Assembly (NCBI GenBank): GCA_910585575.1
Contig: CAJUFS010000017.1
Span: 1 to 46,514 of the forward strand
DNA from: an uncultured Adlercreutzia sp.
GTDB lineage: Bacteria; Actinomycetota; Coriobacteriia; Coriobacteriales; Eggerthellaceae
Direction of reading: 5' to 3'
DNA length: 46,514 nucleotides
Positions within the stretch are counted from its first letter, which is position 1. Every line of letters begins with the position of its first letter. Positions 33,257-42,600 of this stretch are shown here, one piece after another. The notes under the pieces were generated by a model. It did no database searches. It was not told the DNA's origin and saw nothing but the letters and a program-made list of their open reading frames with translations. The position numbers and the translations under genes are program-made.

Positions 33257-34156
33257 CTAGGCTAACGGCTTCTCGCCGCTGATGACGGGGAAGGTCTGGG
33301 CAATGTCGCCCTCGATGGCAATACCGCTCTTGATAGAGCCGTCCACCTCAGCGCTGTCGTAGTTCATGCGAATGAGCGGGCTTCCCGTCTGCTTGGCGAT
33401 GCGCTCGAAGGGCATGCGAATCCACACCGGGGTGTTCCAGCCCACGCCCAGCTCTAGAAGAAGCGTCTTCTTCTCGGGGATCTCCGACACGAACTCCCGG
33501 TAGCGCTTCTCGGCGGCGTACCAGTCGTCGGTCTGCACGAAGGAGTCGTCCACGCGCAGATGCATGTTCATCGGCGCCCCGCACACGTCGCAGGTGGGTA
33601 CCAGGCTCGCGTCGGTGATGCGGGTACGCTTGCCATGGTCGGTGTCCTCCTCGATGCGGGCGAACAGCTCAGCGTCCTCGCGGATGCCGTGCTGGCCGGT
33701 GATGCACTGGATGTGGGCGTAATCGCCCTGGGTGGCGAAGATGCGCTCCGGGTCGAAGCCGGCCTTAAAGAACTGCATATCGGCGTTAGTGGTGATAACG
33801 AAGTAGTCGCGGGTGCGCGCCCACTCGTAGATCTCCTCGTAAAGCGGCTGGGCGACGAGCCCCAAGTTGTTCACCGTAGCGTGGTGCGCCCAGTAGGCCC
33901 AGCGGTCTTCCTCGGTGGGGAAGGGGTAGAAGCCTGCCGAGTACATATCCGTCATGCCGTAGCGCTTGATGAACGAGGGGAACGTCTCTTGGAAGCGCTG
34001 GCCGCCGTAGTTGATGCCGGCGGCCGTGGACAGTCCGGCGCCGGCGCCGATGAGCACACGGTCGGTCTCGGCCATGACGGCGCGGGCGCGCTTCAGGGCC
34101 TCTTCGCGCTCTTCGGGGGTTTGCGGGCAGGGCGGGGTGGAGAAAAAGGGAAGCAT
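33257..34156 (-). CDS. Class M sirtuin (SirTM-like NAD-dependent protein ADP-ribosyltransferase)
   Basis: A 299-residue sirtuin. The NAD-binding GAGAGLSTAAGI motif spans residues 37-48. TTNADMQFFKAGFD and ATQGDYAHIQC follow the class M pattern, and CDVCGAPMNMHLR is the reduced zinc-type region. Class M sirtuins ADP-ribosylate a lipoylated GcvH-like protein, and the linked macrodomain removes the mark. No GcvH-L or LplA gene is next to it here. It lies 63 nt after the macrodomain gene in the same operon, with AAAGGA before the ATG. Its operon promoter carries palindrome S5. Identification is by motif and neighbour, both strong. Confidence 0.9.
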   Translation of the reverse strand: MLPFFSTPPCPQTPEEREEALKRARAVMAETDRVLIGAGAGLSTAAGINYGGQRFQETFPSFIKRYGMTDMYSAGFYPFPTEEDRWAYWAHHATVNNLGLVAQPLYEEIYEWARTRDYFVITTNADMQFFKAGFDPERIFATQGDYAHIQCITGQHGIREDAELFARIEEDTDHGKRTRITDASLVPTCDVCGAPMNMHLRVDDSFVQTDDWYAAEKRYREFVSEIPEKKTLLLELGVGWNTPVWIRMPFERIAKQTGSPLIRMNYDSAEVDGSIKSGIAIEGDIAQTFPVISGEKPLA

Positions 34157-34219
34157 GGGAATCCTTTCGCATAAGGGCGGAGGGGGAGAACGGCTCGCTT
34201 TCCAGAAGCGAGCCGTTCC

Positions 34220-35044
34220 TTACAGTTCGAGCAAGCGGCGGTAGAGCATCTCGTCGGTTTCGCCGAAGACGTTGAACACGACGATAAGCGATGATTGGGG
34301 GTGCTCCTGGAACCAGTCGCGTACGACGCTCACGGCAATGGAGGCTGCCTCGTCCTGAGGGAAGCCGAACACCCCGGTGGAGATACAGCAGAAGGCCAGC
34401 GAGAGGCAATCGTGGGCATGGGCTGTGTCCAGGCAGGCGCGATAGCTTTGGGCCAGCTGGCGGCGGTGCGTATCGTTGGGGCGGCCGTTGGCGATGGGTC
34501 CCACGGTATGGATGATGTGCTTGGAGGGAAGGTTGTAGGCCGAGGTGATCTTTGCGTGCCCGGTGGGCTCCTCGTGGCCCTGGGCCTCCATGATACTGTG
34601 CATCTCGGCGCGCAGCTGAATGCCGGCGTAGGTGTGGATGGCGTTGTCGATACAGTAGTGCAGCGGCTGCCAGCAGCCGGTCATGCCCGAGTTGGCGGCG
34701 TTCACGATGGCGTCCGTGCCCAGCGTGGTGATGTCGCCGCGCCAAAGCCGCAGGCGGCTGTCCAGGGGGCTGCGCTCGGCGTCGGCCACGGTGGCAACGC
34801 CTGCTTCCTCGATGAGGCCCTCCAAAAGCTCGTCCTGGGCCACCAGGAAGTCAGCCGCGGCCGGCCACGGGGGACGCACGTTGACCAGGGCGCGGAAGGC
34901 CAGCCACAATGATTCGAAGTCGGCGTTCGGGTTGCTCAACGTGCGCGTGATATCCGCCGGGGTCCAAGCGCCATGGCTCTTCGCCTCGTCGGCCAGATAT
35001 CCTGCCAAGGTGCGTACCAGCTCCATTTTTCGTTCGTATCTCAC
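34220..35044 (-). CDS. Zinc-dependent macrodomain ADP-ribosylhydrolase (sirtuin-linked)
   Basis: A 274-residue protein: an N-terminal helical region (1-95) and a macrodomain (about 96-274). The zinc-macro signature is visible: DAIVNAANSGMTGCW, with C124, H129 and C131 in GCWQPLHYCIDNAIH, then AGIQLRAEM. LAFCCISTGVFGFP is the ADP-ribose phosphate loop. I start it at GTG 35044, 6 nt after AAAGGAGG; the upstream in-frame ATG at 35113 has no site and would add 23 unlikely residues. It is predicted to reverse ADP-ribosylation made by the sirtuin encoded next. It is first gene of the two-gene operon. Confidence 0.9.
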   Translation of the reverse strand: MRYERKMELVRTLAGYLADEAKSHGAWTPADITRTLSNPNADFESLWLAFRALVNVRPPWPAAADFLVAQDELLEGLIEEAGVATVADAERSPLDSRLRLWRGDITTLGTDAIVNAANSGMTGCWQPLHYCIDNAIHTYAGIQLRAEMHSIMEAQGHEEPTGHAKITSAYNLPSKHIIHTVGPIANGRPNDTHRRQLAQSYRACLDTAHAHDCLSLAFCCISTGVFGFPQDEAASIAVSVVRDWFQEHPQSSLIVVFNVFGETDEMLYRRLLEL

Positions 35045-35124
35045 GGGAAACCTCCTTTGCGAGAAGGGGAGAGGCGGATGCGCCGCATGTCGCGCATGGG
35101 TCTGTCCGTTCAATTACCAGTCCC

Positions 35125-35153
35125 ATAATAATTTGTAATTGTTGATATTACAA
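35125..35153 (-). promoter_or_regulatory. Macrodomain-sirtuin promoter with palindromic operator S5
   Basis: S5 (35133-35153) is TTGTAAT-N7-ATTACAA, extending to 9-bp arms (ATTTGTAAT/ATTACAAAT). On the minus strand TTGTAA (35153-35148), 17 nt, TATTAT (35130-35125) makes a good promoter. The operator covers its -35 and spacer, so the bound protein would repress. Confidence 0.7.
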
Positions 35154-35315
35154 ATGTGATGCCGTACCGTCAACGAATCGAGCGCACCTTGTTGCGGGCG
35201 GCTCTTAAGGGGCACCTCCCCACGCCAGGAGAAGCTTTCAGCCGGGTTTCAGCTTTGCTGATATTTGTTGAAAACTATATCCCCGGCAGGGTGAATCAAA
35301 CGACCATAGGATAAT

Positions 35316-35336
35316 TTGTAAAATCAACTATTACAA
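35316..35336. promoter_or_regulatory. Palindromic operator S6 upstream of the tannase-like gene
   Basis: TTGTAAA-N7-ATTACAA, same class as S1-S5. A -10-like GATAAT (35310-35315) abuts it. It lies 68 nt before the tannase-like start in a 359-nt divergent gap that holds no gene. Confidence 0.6.
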
Positions 35337-35403
35337 GATCGGATTCGGCCCTTCCGCTTCCTTGGGAGGCGGCGGTCGGTCCCCTCTCAGAAAGCAGGTT
35401 CCC

Positions 35404-37338
35404 ATGAGAATGAGACTTGTGCCGGCCAGCGCCCTGGCGTGCGCTCTGGCGTGTGGCGCCCTGGTGGGCTGCCAGGCAACCACGGTCGACAATCAGGCTG
35501 CTCCGGCTGCCGAGCAGCCCAGTGCGGATGCCGCCTCACTTTGGAGCCAGGTGGATATGAGCGCCTGGCACTTCAACGCCGACCATAACGTGTATTGGCA
35601 AACGGGCATTGCCTACTGCCAGAACCCCGCCGATGCCTCTGCGGAAACCCTGGGGCTTTTCGTGCCGGCCGCCTACTTCCAGGCTACCGACAACGGGGAC
35701 GGCACCTACACCTGCACCCTGAACGAGACGGGCGCCGTCGGTGACTTCACCGCCGCCACCGCTCCCATCGTACTGCCGGTGGAAACGCCCGGCTATATGG
35801 CCATGGCGGCTCCCACCGACTACGTGGAGAGCACGGCAACCTACACCGATGCGGGCTTCGTCTACGTCTATGCCGGATGCCGCGGTCGCGAGGCCGGTGC
35901 TCCGGCCGGCGTCACCGACCTGAAGGCGGCCATTCGCTATGTGCGCAGCAACGAGGGAACACTTCCGGGCGCCATGGACCGCATCTTCAGCTTCGGCATG
36001 AGCGGCGGCGGCGCTCAGAGCGCGGTGCTGGGCGCCTCGGGCAACAGCGCCCTGTACGATCCGTACCTCCAGGCTATTGGGGCCGTGGAGGGGGTAAGCG
36101 ACGCTGTCAACGGCGCCATGTGCTGGTGCCCGGTTACCAGCCTCGACACGGCCAGCGAGGCCTACGAGTGGAATCTGGGCTCGACGCGCACGGACCTCTC
36201 CGACGAGGACCAGGCCATTTCCGATGACATGGCCGAGCAGTTCGCGCTCTCGCTCAACGCCCTGGGACTGAAGGACGAGAACGGCAACGTGCTCACCCTC
36301 GAGAAATCCGACGAGGGCGTCTATCAGTCTGGCAGCTATTACGAGTATCTGAAGAAGGTTATCGAGCAGTCCCTCGACAACTTCCTGGCGGACACCACCT
36401 TCCCCTACACGGTGCAGGAGAAGGGCAAGGGCGGCTTCGGCACCTTTGACGGCAACGGACCCGACGGCGACGGCCCTGACGGCGCCTTCCCCGGGCCCGA
36501 TGGCGATGGGAACTTCGGCGGCCCGAACGGCCAGGGTGGTAAGGACGGCCAGGGTGGCAAGGACGGCCAGGGCAAGGGCGATTTGCCAGCCATTGACGGC
36601 GAGAAGCCGACCCGCGACGGCCGTGGCGATCCGAATGGCACGGGCGGCACCGGCGCCACTGATGGCAACGGCGACACCGAGGGCGAGGACTTCGCCGCCA
36701 TGGACAACATCGCTCGCATGGACAACGCCGGGGGCATTACCCTGTCGGGCACCTACGACACGCCTCAGGATTACATCGACGCCCTGAACGCCGACGGCAC
36801 CTGGGTAACCTATGACGCCAAAACCAACACGGCCACCATTACCAGCATCGCCGACTTCACTAAGGCGCTCAAGCGCGCCTCGAAGACCCTGGGAGCCTTC
36901 GATGCCCTCGATGAGTCCCAGGGCGAGAACGTGCTGTTCGGCGACGGGGACGGCGAGGGCGATCACTTCGACGCGCTCATGGCAAAGGTGCTGGAGGGCA
37001 CCGAGTATGCCGATGCCTACGCCCAGGATTTGACGCGCACCGACGCGCTGGGCACGTCGGTGGACACCCGCCTGAACATGTACAGCCCGCTCTATTACCT
37101 GGCCTCTACTTCCGAGGGGTACCATACCTCCGAAGTGGCCAAGTTCTGGCGCATTCGCACGGGCATCAACCAGGGCGATACGGCCCTCACCACCGAGGTG
37201 AACCTGGCGCTGGCCCTTGAGAACGACGGCGCCGATGTCGACTTCGCCACCGTGTGGGGCCAGGGGCATGTCAAGGCCGAGCGCACGGGAGACTCCGACG
37301 AGAACTTCATCGCCTGGGTGAAGGAGTGCGTACAGTAA
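35404..37338 (+). CDS. Tannase-like alpha/beta-hydrolase lipoprotein
   Basis: A 644-residue surface lipoprotein (signal MRMRLVPASALACALA, lipobox LVGC). It resembles Lactobacillus-type tannase along its length: LGLFVPAAYF, ATAPIVLP, TDLKAAIRYVRSNEGTLPG, nucleophile S200 in FGMSGGGAQSA, GASGNSALYDP, SPLYYLASTS and KFWRIRTG. D592 (INQGDTAL) and H622 (GQGHVKAE) complete the expected triad. The family hydrolyses galloyl and related phenolic esters. A Gly/Asp/Asn-rich insert of about 95 residues (about 340-436), with GPDGDG- and GGKDGQ-type repeats, splits the lid region and is absent from the Lactobacillus enzyme as I remember it. The total length is thus well above the usual 470. The start is ATG 35404. 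Substrate not proven. Confidence 0.85.
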   Translation: MRMRLVPASALACALACGALVGCQATTVDNQAAPAAEQPSADAASLWSQVDMSAWHFNADHNVYWQTGIAYCQNPADASAETLGLFVPAAYFQATDNGDGTYTCTLNETGAVGDFTAATAPIVLPVETPGYMAMAAPTDYVESTATYTDAGFVYVYAGCRGREAGAPAGVTDLKAAIRYVRSNEGTLPGAMDRIFSFGMSGGGAQSAVLGASGNSALYDPYLQAIGAVEGVSDAVNGAMCWCPVTSLDTASEAYEWNLGSTRTDLSDEDQAISDDMAEQFALSLNALGLKDENGNVLTLEKSDEGVYQSGSYYEYLKKVIEQSLDNFLADTTFPYTVQEKGKGGFGTFDGNGPDGDGPDGAFPGPDGDGNFGGPNGQGGKDGQGGKDGQGKGDLPAIDGEKPTRDGRGDPNGTGGTGATDGNGDTEGEDFAAMDNIARMDNAGGITLSGTYDTPQDYIDALNADGTWVTYDAKTNTATITSIADFTKALKRASKTLGAFDALDESQGENVLFGDGDGEGDHFDALMAKVLEGTEYADAYAQDLTRTDALGTSVDTRLNMYSPLYYLASTSEGYHTSEVAKFWRIRTGINQGDTALTTEVNLALALENDGADVDFATVWGQGHVKAERTGDSDENFIAWVKECVQ

Positions 37339-37384
37339 GGACGAGGAACCCTTTCTCCTCCGCTCGTATAACAGCCTGTCTCGA

Positions 37385-37412
37385 CGGCCCGGCTCTTCGA
37401 AGAGCCGGGCCG
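37385..37412 (+). terminator. Terminator after the tannase-like gene
   Basis: A perfect 13-bp stem (CGGCCCGGCTCTT with AAGAGCCGGGCCG) with a 2-nt centre, followed by CTTTCG. It lies 47 nt after the stop. The T tract is short but the stem is very strong. Confidence 0.75.
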
Positions 37413-37557
37413 CTTTCGTGCTGATCGCGGCTCTTTTGTTGCAAGACGATGGCGATGCGAAGATGTTGACGCGCGAAGAAGTCGCAACTGGTAAACTTAA
37501 GCGCGATCATCAGGTTTGGCGGGCTCGACCTCGCCATCGCATTCAGGGGAGGCGCTT

Positions 37558-38835
37558 ATGCTTCACGCCCACGACGAATCGGTTCGTGCCCATCTGCTGG
37601 AAGGCGGCTTTGGGCTTGAGAAGGAAAGCCTGCGCATCGACGGAGGCGGCTTTCTGGCCCACACGCCCGCTGACTTCGCCGACGACGTTCACATCGTTCG
37701 CGACTTTTCCGAGAACCAGGTGGAGGTGAACACACCGGTATGCGGCACCGTGGCCGAGGCCATGCAATCGCTGGAGTACTACAACGAGAAGGTGCAGCGT
37801 GCCTTGGCCGAGGCGCAGTACCACGAACTGGTGTGGCCCTTCTCGAACCCGCCCTATATTCTGAACGAGAAGGACATCCCCATCGCCCAGTACTACGGTG
37901 ACCAGGCGGACAAGACGGAGTACCGCGAGTACCTGTCCGATCGCTACGGCCGCTACAAGATGGCCTTCTCGGGCATTCACATCAACTACTCCTTTGGGGA
38001 GGAACTGCTGCGCGCCGACTTCGCCCTCACTGGCGGCGACGACTTCGACGCCTACCGCGACGAGCTCTACGTGCGCCTTGCCGAGAACTGCGTCACCTAC
38101 GGATGGATCCTCACGGCCGTCATGGCAGCCAGCCCGGTCATGGACTCCTCCTACGTGGAGAAGGGCAAGATCGGCGGCGACTTGTTCCAGGGCCTTGCCA
38201 CGGTGCGCTGCTCGGAGTTGGGCTACTGGAACTTCTTCGCACCCATCCTCGATTACTCGAGCCCCGCGGCCTACGCGGCCTCCATCCAGGACTACATCGA
38301 TCGCGGCATGATTCGCTATCCCTCCGAGCTCTACTATCCCATCCGCCTCAAGAATTTCGGTCCCTACAGCCTGGAGGGGCTCAGCCAGGGCGTCAGCCAC
38401 ATCGAGCTGCGCATGGTGGATCTGAACCCGTTGGTGAAAAGCGGGCTGGATGAGCGCGATGTGCTGTTCAGCCAGCTGTTCTTGGTGTGGGCCGCTTCCA
38501 TCGAGGGCCCGCGGCTTTCGGCGAAGGATCAAGTGCAGGCGGTGCAGAACTTCAAGAACGCGGCCCACTACGATCTGAAAACCGTGAAGATCGTCATGCC
38601 CGACGGCAGCGCCCATTCGGTGGTAAAGGCTGGCAAGAAGATCATCGACGCTATGGATACGTTCTACGCCGACTTCGGCAGCGTGGTTCACGACTGCCTG
38701 GCCTTCCAGCGCCAGAAGTTCGAGGATCCCCATACGCGCTACGCCTGGAAGATTCGCGAGGAGTACGGCCAGGGCTTCGTGGCCCGCGGCCTGCAGCTGG
38801 CCCGCAAGCGCCAGCGCGAGTACCTGGAGGATTAG
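37558..38835 (+). CDS. gshA: Glutamate-cysteine ligase
   Basis: A 425-residue enzyme of the GshA/GshF N-terminal-domain class, joining glutamate and cysteine with ATP to make gamma-glutamylcysteine. Motifs are FGLEKESLRI near residue 18, DFSENQVEVNTP near 50, and FSGIHINYSF near 145, the substrate- and metal-binding blocks of the family. It ends where the first domain of bifunctional GshAB would end; no ATP-grasp glutathione synthetase domain or separate gshB follows. The product may stay gamma-glutamylcysteine, or gshB may be elsewhere. ATG 37558 follows AGGGGAGG. It stands alone between a terminator and the ABC genes. Confidence 0.87.
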   Translation: MLHAHDESVRAHLLEGGFGLEKESLRIDGGGFLAHTPADFADDVHIVRDFSENQVEVNTPVCGTVAEAMQSLEYYNEKVQRALAEAQYHELVWPFSNPPYILNEKDIPIAQYYGDQADKTEYREYLSDRYGRYKMAFSGIHINYSFGEELLRADFALTGGDDFDAYRDELYVRLAENCVTYGWILTAVMAASPVMDSSYVEKGKIGGDLFQGLATVRCSELGYWNFFAPILDYSSPAAYAASIQDYIDRGMIRYPSELYYPIRLKNFGPYSLEGLSQGVSHIELRMVDLNPLVKSGLDERDVLFSQLFLVWAASIEGPRLSAKDQVQAVQNFKNAAHYDLKTVKIVMPDGSAHSVVKAGKKIIDAMDTFYADFGSVVHDCLAFQRQKFEDPHTRYAWKIREEYGQGFVARGLQLARKRQREYLED

Positions 38836-38940
38836 CGGTATCCGCCGCTCTTTCGGCGAAGGGTCGGTGCGCGCCCTCGCGAAGCCCCGCGTTCTCGTGT
38901 ATGGTGTGATAAAGCGAGAAGTTGGCAGAGCGGAGGCGCC

Positions 38941-39642
38941 ATGGCATTCGTTGAATTTCACGACGTAAGCAAAATCTATCAGATGGGCGAAGTGGAGGTG
39001 GCCGCCGTGCGCGCCATGGACTTCACCATCGAACGGGGCGAGTTCGTGGTCATCGTCGGCCCCTCCGGCGCCGGCAAAACCACGCTGCTCAATATGCTGG
39101 GCGGCATGGATCGCTGCACGGCGGGCACCATCATGCTCGACGGCAGCTTCGTCAGCTCCTACGACCCCAAGCGCCTGACACTCTATCGGCGCTACGATAT
39201 CGGCTTCGTCTTCCAGTTCTACAACCTGGTGCAGAACTTGACGGCTCGTGAGAACGTCGAGCTGGCCTCGCAGATTTGCAAGAACCCCCTGGATGCCGAC
39301 GCCACCCTCGATGCGGTGGGCTTGGCCGATCGCAAGATGAATTTCCCCGGCCAGCTGTCGGGCGGCGAGCAGCAGCGCGTGGCTATTGCCCGTGCGCTGG
39401 CGAAAAACCCCAAGCTGCTTTTGTGCGACGAGCCCACGGGTGCGCTGGACTACCAGACGGGCAAGGCCATCCTCAAGCTGCTGCAGGATACCTGCAAATC
39501 GACGGGCAAAACGGTCGTCGTCGTCACCCATAACACGGCCTTCACCGCCATCGCCGACCGGGTCATTCATGTGCGCGAGGGGTCGGTGGCCGCTGTCGAG
39601 GTGAACGAGAATCCGCTGTCCGCGGAGGTTTTGGAATGGTAG
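38941..39642 (+). CDS. MacB/LolD-type ABC transporter ATPase
   Basis: A 233-residue ATP-binding subunit. Walker A GPSGAGKT is at residues 40-47, the Q-loop is in [14 protein letters not shown], the signature is LSGGEQQR (139-146), Walker B is [12 protein letters not shown], and the switch His is in VVVTHN. The family powers FtsX-like permeases that work on lipoproteins, peptides or the cell envelope. The permease starts 48 nt downstream, so the two form an operon. The short C-terminal extension ([13 protein letters not shown]) is typical. Confidence 0.93.
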   Translation: MAFVEFHDVSKIYQMGEVEVAAVRAMDFTIERGEFVVIVGPSGAGKTTLLNMLGGMDRCTAGTIMLDGSFVSSYDPKRLTLYRRYDIGFVFQFYNLVQNLTARENVELASQICKNPLDADATLDAVGLADRKMNFPGQLSGGEQQRVAIARALAKNPKLLLCDEPTGALDYQTGKAILKLLQDTCKSTGKTVVVVTHNTAFTAIADRVIHVREGSVAAVEVNENPLSAEVLEW

Positions 39643-39690
39643 CGGCGGTCTTCGTCCGCGCGGTGCGTTCGGGGAAGGCGAGGTGCGGCC

Positions 39691-42600
39691 ATGAGCGCTT
39701 TTAACAAGGACATCGTTCGCTCCATCCGCCATTCCCTGGGCCGTTTCGTTGCCATTGCCGCCATTGTGGCCTTGGGTGCGGGCTTTTATGCCGGCCTGCG
39801 CATGACGGCGCCCGACATGAACTTGGCGGCCGATGCCTATTACGACGGCACGGCCCTCATGGATATTCGCGTGGTGTCCACCATGGGACTTACCGACGAG
39901 GACATCAATGCCCTGCGCCAGGTGGACGGCGTCTACGCCGTCATGCCCGCCTACCAAACCGACGTGCTGGCCACTTTGGGCGACGAGCAGTACGTTATGC
40001 GCGTGCACTCGCTACCCGAGGGAGCTGCGGCCAGCTATCAGGCCGATGCCGCCACGGTGGCTTCCGATGACCGCAGCTACCTCAACCGCCTCGAGCTGGT
40101 GGAGGGGCGGTGGCCTGAATCGGCGGGGGAGTGCCTCATCTTCAACGATCGCGTGATGAGCGCCCCGGCGGACATCGGTGATGTGGTAACCGTCGACGCC
40201 GGCGTCACCGCGGTGGAGGACACGCTCAAGCGCACCGAGTTCACCATTGTGGGCAAGGTGCATTCGCCGCTCTACGTCAGCTCGACGGCCATGGGGCCTA
40301 CCACCATCGGCTCCGGCACCATCGAGCAGTTCATGTACATTCCCGCCGATGACTTCGATGACGACGTGCCCATTTCCGAGGCGTTCGTCGCGGTGAAGGG
40401 CGCGCGCGAGCTTGACAGCGCAAGCGACGCCTATCAGCAGCGCATTGACAAGGTGACGGCGGCCATCGAGGCCATCGCCCCCGAGCGCGAGCAGGCGCGC
40501 GTCGCCAGCTTGCAGGAAGAGGCGCAAAAGGAGCTCGACGAGAAGCGTGCCGAGTACAAGAAGGAAAAGGCCAAGGTCGAAGCGGAGCTAGCCGATGCGA
40601 AGGCGAAGCTCGAGGACGCGCGGGCCGACATTGCCGACGGCAAGAAAGAGCTTGAGGAGGCCCAGGCAACTCTGACGGAGAACGAGGAGAAGCTGGCCGA
40701 GGGCCAAAAGGACTACGACGAGGGCGTAGCCGAGCTCAAGAAGCAGCGGGCCGATGCGGAGGAGAAGTTCGCAAAAGCTCAGGAGACCATCGACGAGAAC
40801 CAAAAGAGCGTTGACGAGGCCGCAGAGCGCTTGCCCGAGCTGCAGAGCTCCCTGGCGCAGCTGGAGGCAGCGTTGGCGGCTCCGGGCCTTCCCGACGAGC
40901 AAAAGACCGCCCTGGAGGCGCAGAAATCCCAGGTTGAGGCCGGTATCGCCGAGGTCGAGCAGGGGCAAGCCCAGCTCAAAGAGGCCAAGGCCGAACTGAA
41001 GGCCCAGCGGGCGGCGGCCGAGAAGCAGTTCGCCGCGGCCCAGAAGAAGCTCGATGCGGCCAAAAAGCAGCTTGAGACCGGTCAGAAGAAGCTCGATGAG
41101 GGCCGCGCCGAGTACGAGAAGGGCAAGGAGGATCTTGCCAGCGGACGCGGCGAATACGAGGACGGCCAGGCAGAATACGACGAGAGTGCCGCCAAGGCCG
41201 CCGACGAGCTGGAGCGCGCCGAGAAAAAGCTCGAAGACGCCCAGCATGAAATCGACGACCTCAAGGCGCCCGAGTGGCTCATCATGGACCGCACGAAGAA
41301 CAGCGGCGTGGTCAGTTTCGAGGCCGATGCCGAGCGCATCGACTCCATCGCCTCGTTCTTCCCGTTCATCTTCTTCTTAGTGGCGGCGCTGGTGGCCCTC
41401 ACCACCATGACGCGCATGGTGGATGAGGAGCGCGCCCTTATCGGCACCTATAAGGCGCTTGGCTATGGTCGCTGGCGCATCACGTCAAAGTACCTCGTCT
41501 ACGCCGCGGCTGCCTCCCTTCTCGGCAGCGTAGTGGGCATTGCGGTGCTCTCGCAAGTGCTGCCGTGGGTCATCATGGAGGCGTACTCTATCGTGTACTT
41601 CGTGCCCCGCGGAGCCATGCCCGTCAACTGGCCCCTTGCCTTGGCGGCCACGGGGCTGGGCGTGGGCGTCACGTTGGTGGCCACTTGGGCGGCGGTGGCC
41701 GCCACCCTGCGCGAGACGCCGGCGGCGCTCATGCTGCCTCGGGCGCCGAAGGCCGGCAAGCGCATTCTGCTCGAGCGCATTCGGCCCCTGTGGCGGCACC
41801 TCTCCTTCTCGTGGAAGGTGACGCTGCGCAATCTGTTCCGCTACAAGAAGCGCCTCGTCATGACCGTTATCGGCATTGCCGGCTGCACGGCGCTGCTGCT
41901 GACGGGTCTGGGGCTGCAAAACTCCATCAACGACATCATCGACGTGCAGTACGGCCAGTTGGTGCACTACAACGTGGTGGTGTCGGGCGATGAGGACGCC
42001 ACCACGGGCGAGCGCGAGAAGGCCGATGCGCTGCTGGCCGACGAGACGACGGTACGCCAGACGGCCCGTGCCACGGTCGACGCCATGATGGCCCTCGGCT
42101 CCGATGGCACCGAGGTGATGACCACGGTTGTGGCGCCCGAGGACCCAGCCGCCTTTGCCTCGCTGTGGACCTTGCGCACCCGGTCCGCCCAGCGCCCGGT
42201 GACGCTTTCCGACGGCGGCGTGGTGCTCACCGAGAAGCTGGCGAGCCTGTTGGGGGTGAAGCCTGGCGACAAGGTGCGTTTCGCCGAGCAGGACGACATG
42301 GGTAACGCTACCGACACCACCTACACGGCTCCCGTGGCAGCGGTGGTAGAGAACTACGTGGCGAACTACGCCTTTATGACGCCGGCGGTGTACGAGCGCA
42401 CCTTCGGAGAGGCCGGCGCCAACCTGACGGTTTACGCCTCGGTCACCGAGGACGAGTCGACTCAGCAGGCGCTCAGCGAGGCGCTGCGCGACACGGGCGC
42501 CGTGGAGACAGTGGCTTTCAACGAAGAGGTCATCAGTTCCTACAAGAAGATGCTGCGCTCGGTGGACATGGTAGTTATCGTGCTGGTGGTGGCTGCGGCG

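Noticed and set aside
37543-40008. 821-residue open frame on the minus strand
   Set aside because: Runs antisense across gshA, the ABC ATPase and the permease start. All three have clear family motifs on the plus strand.
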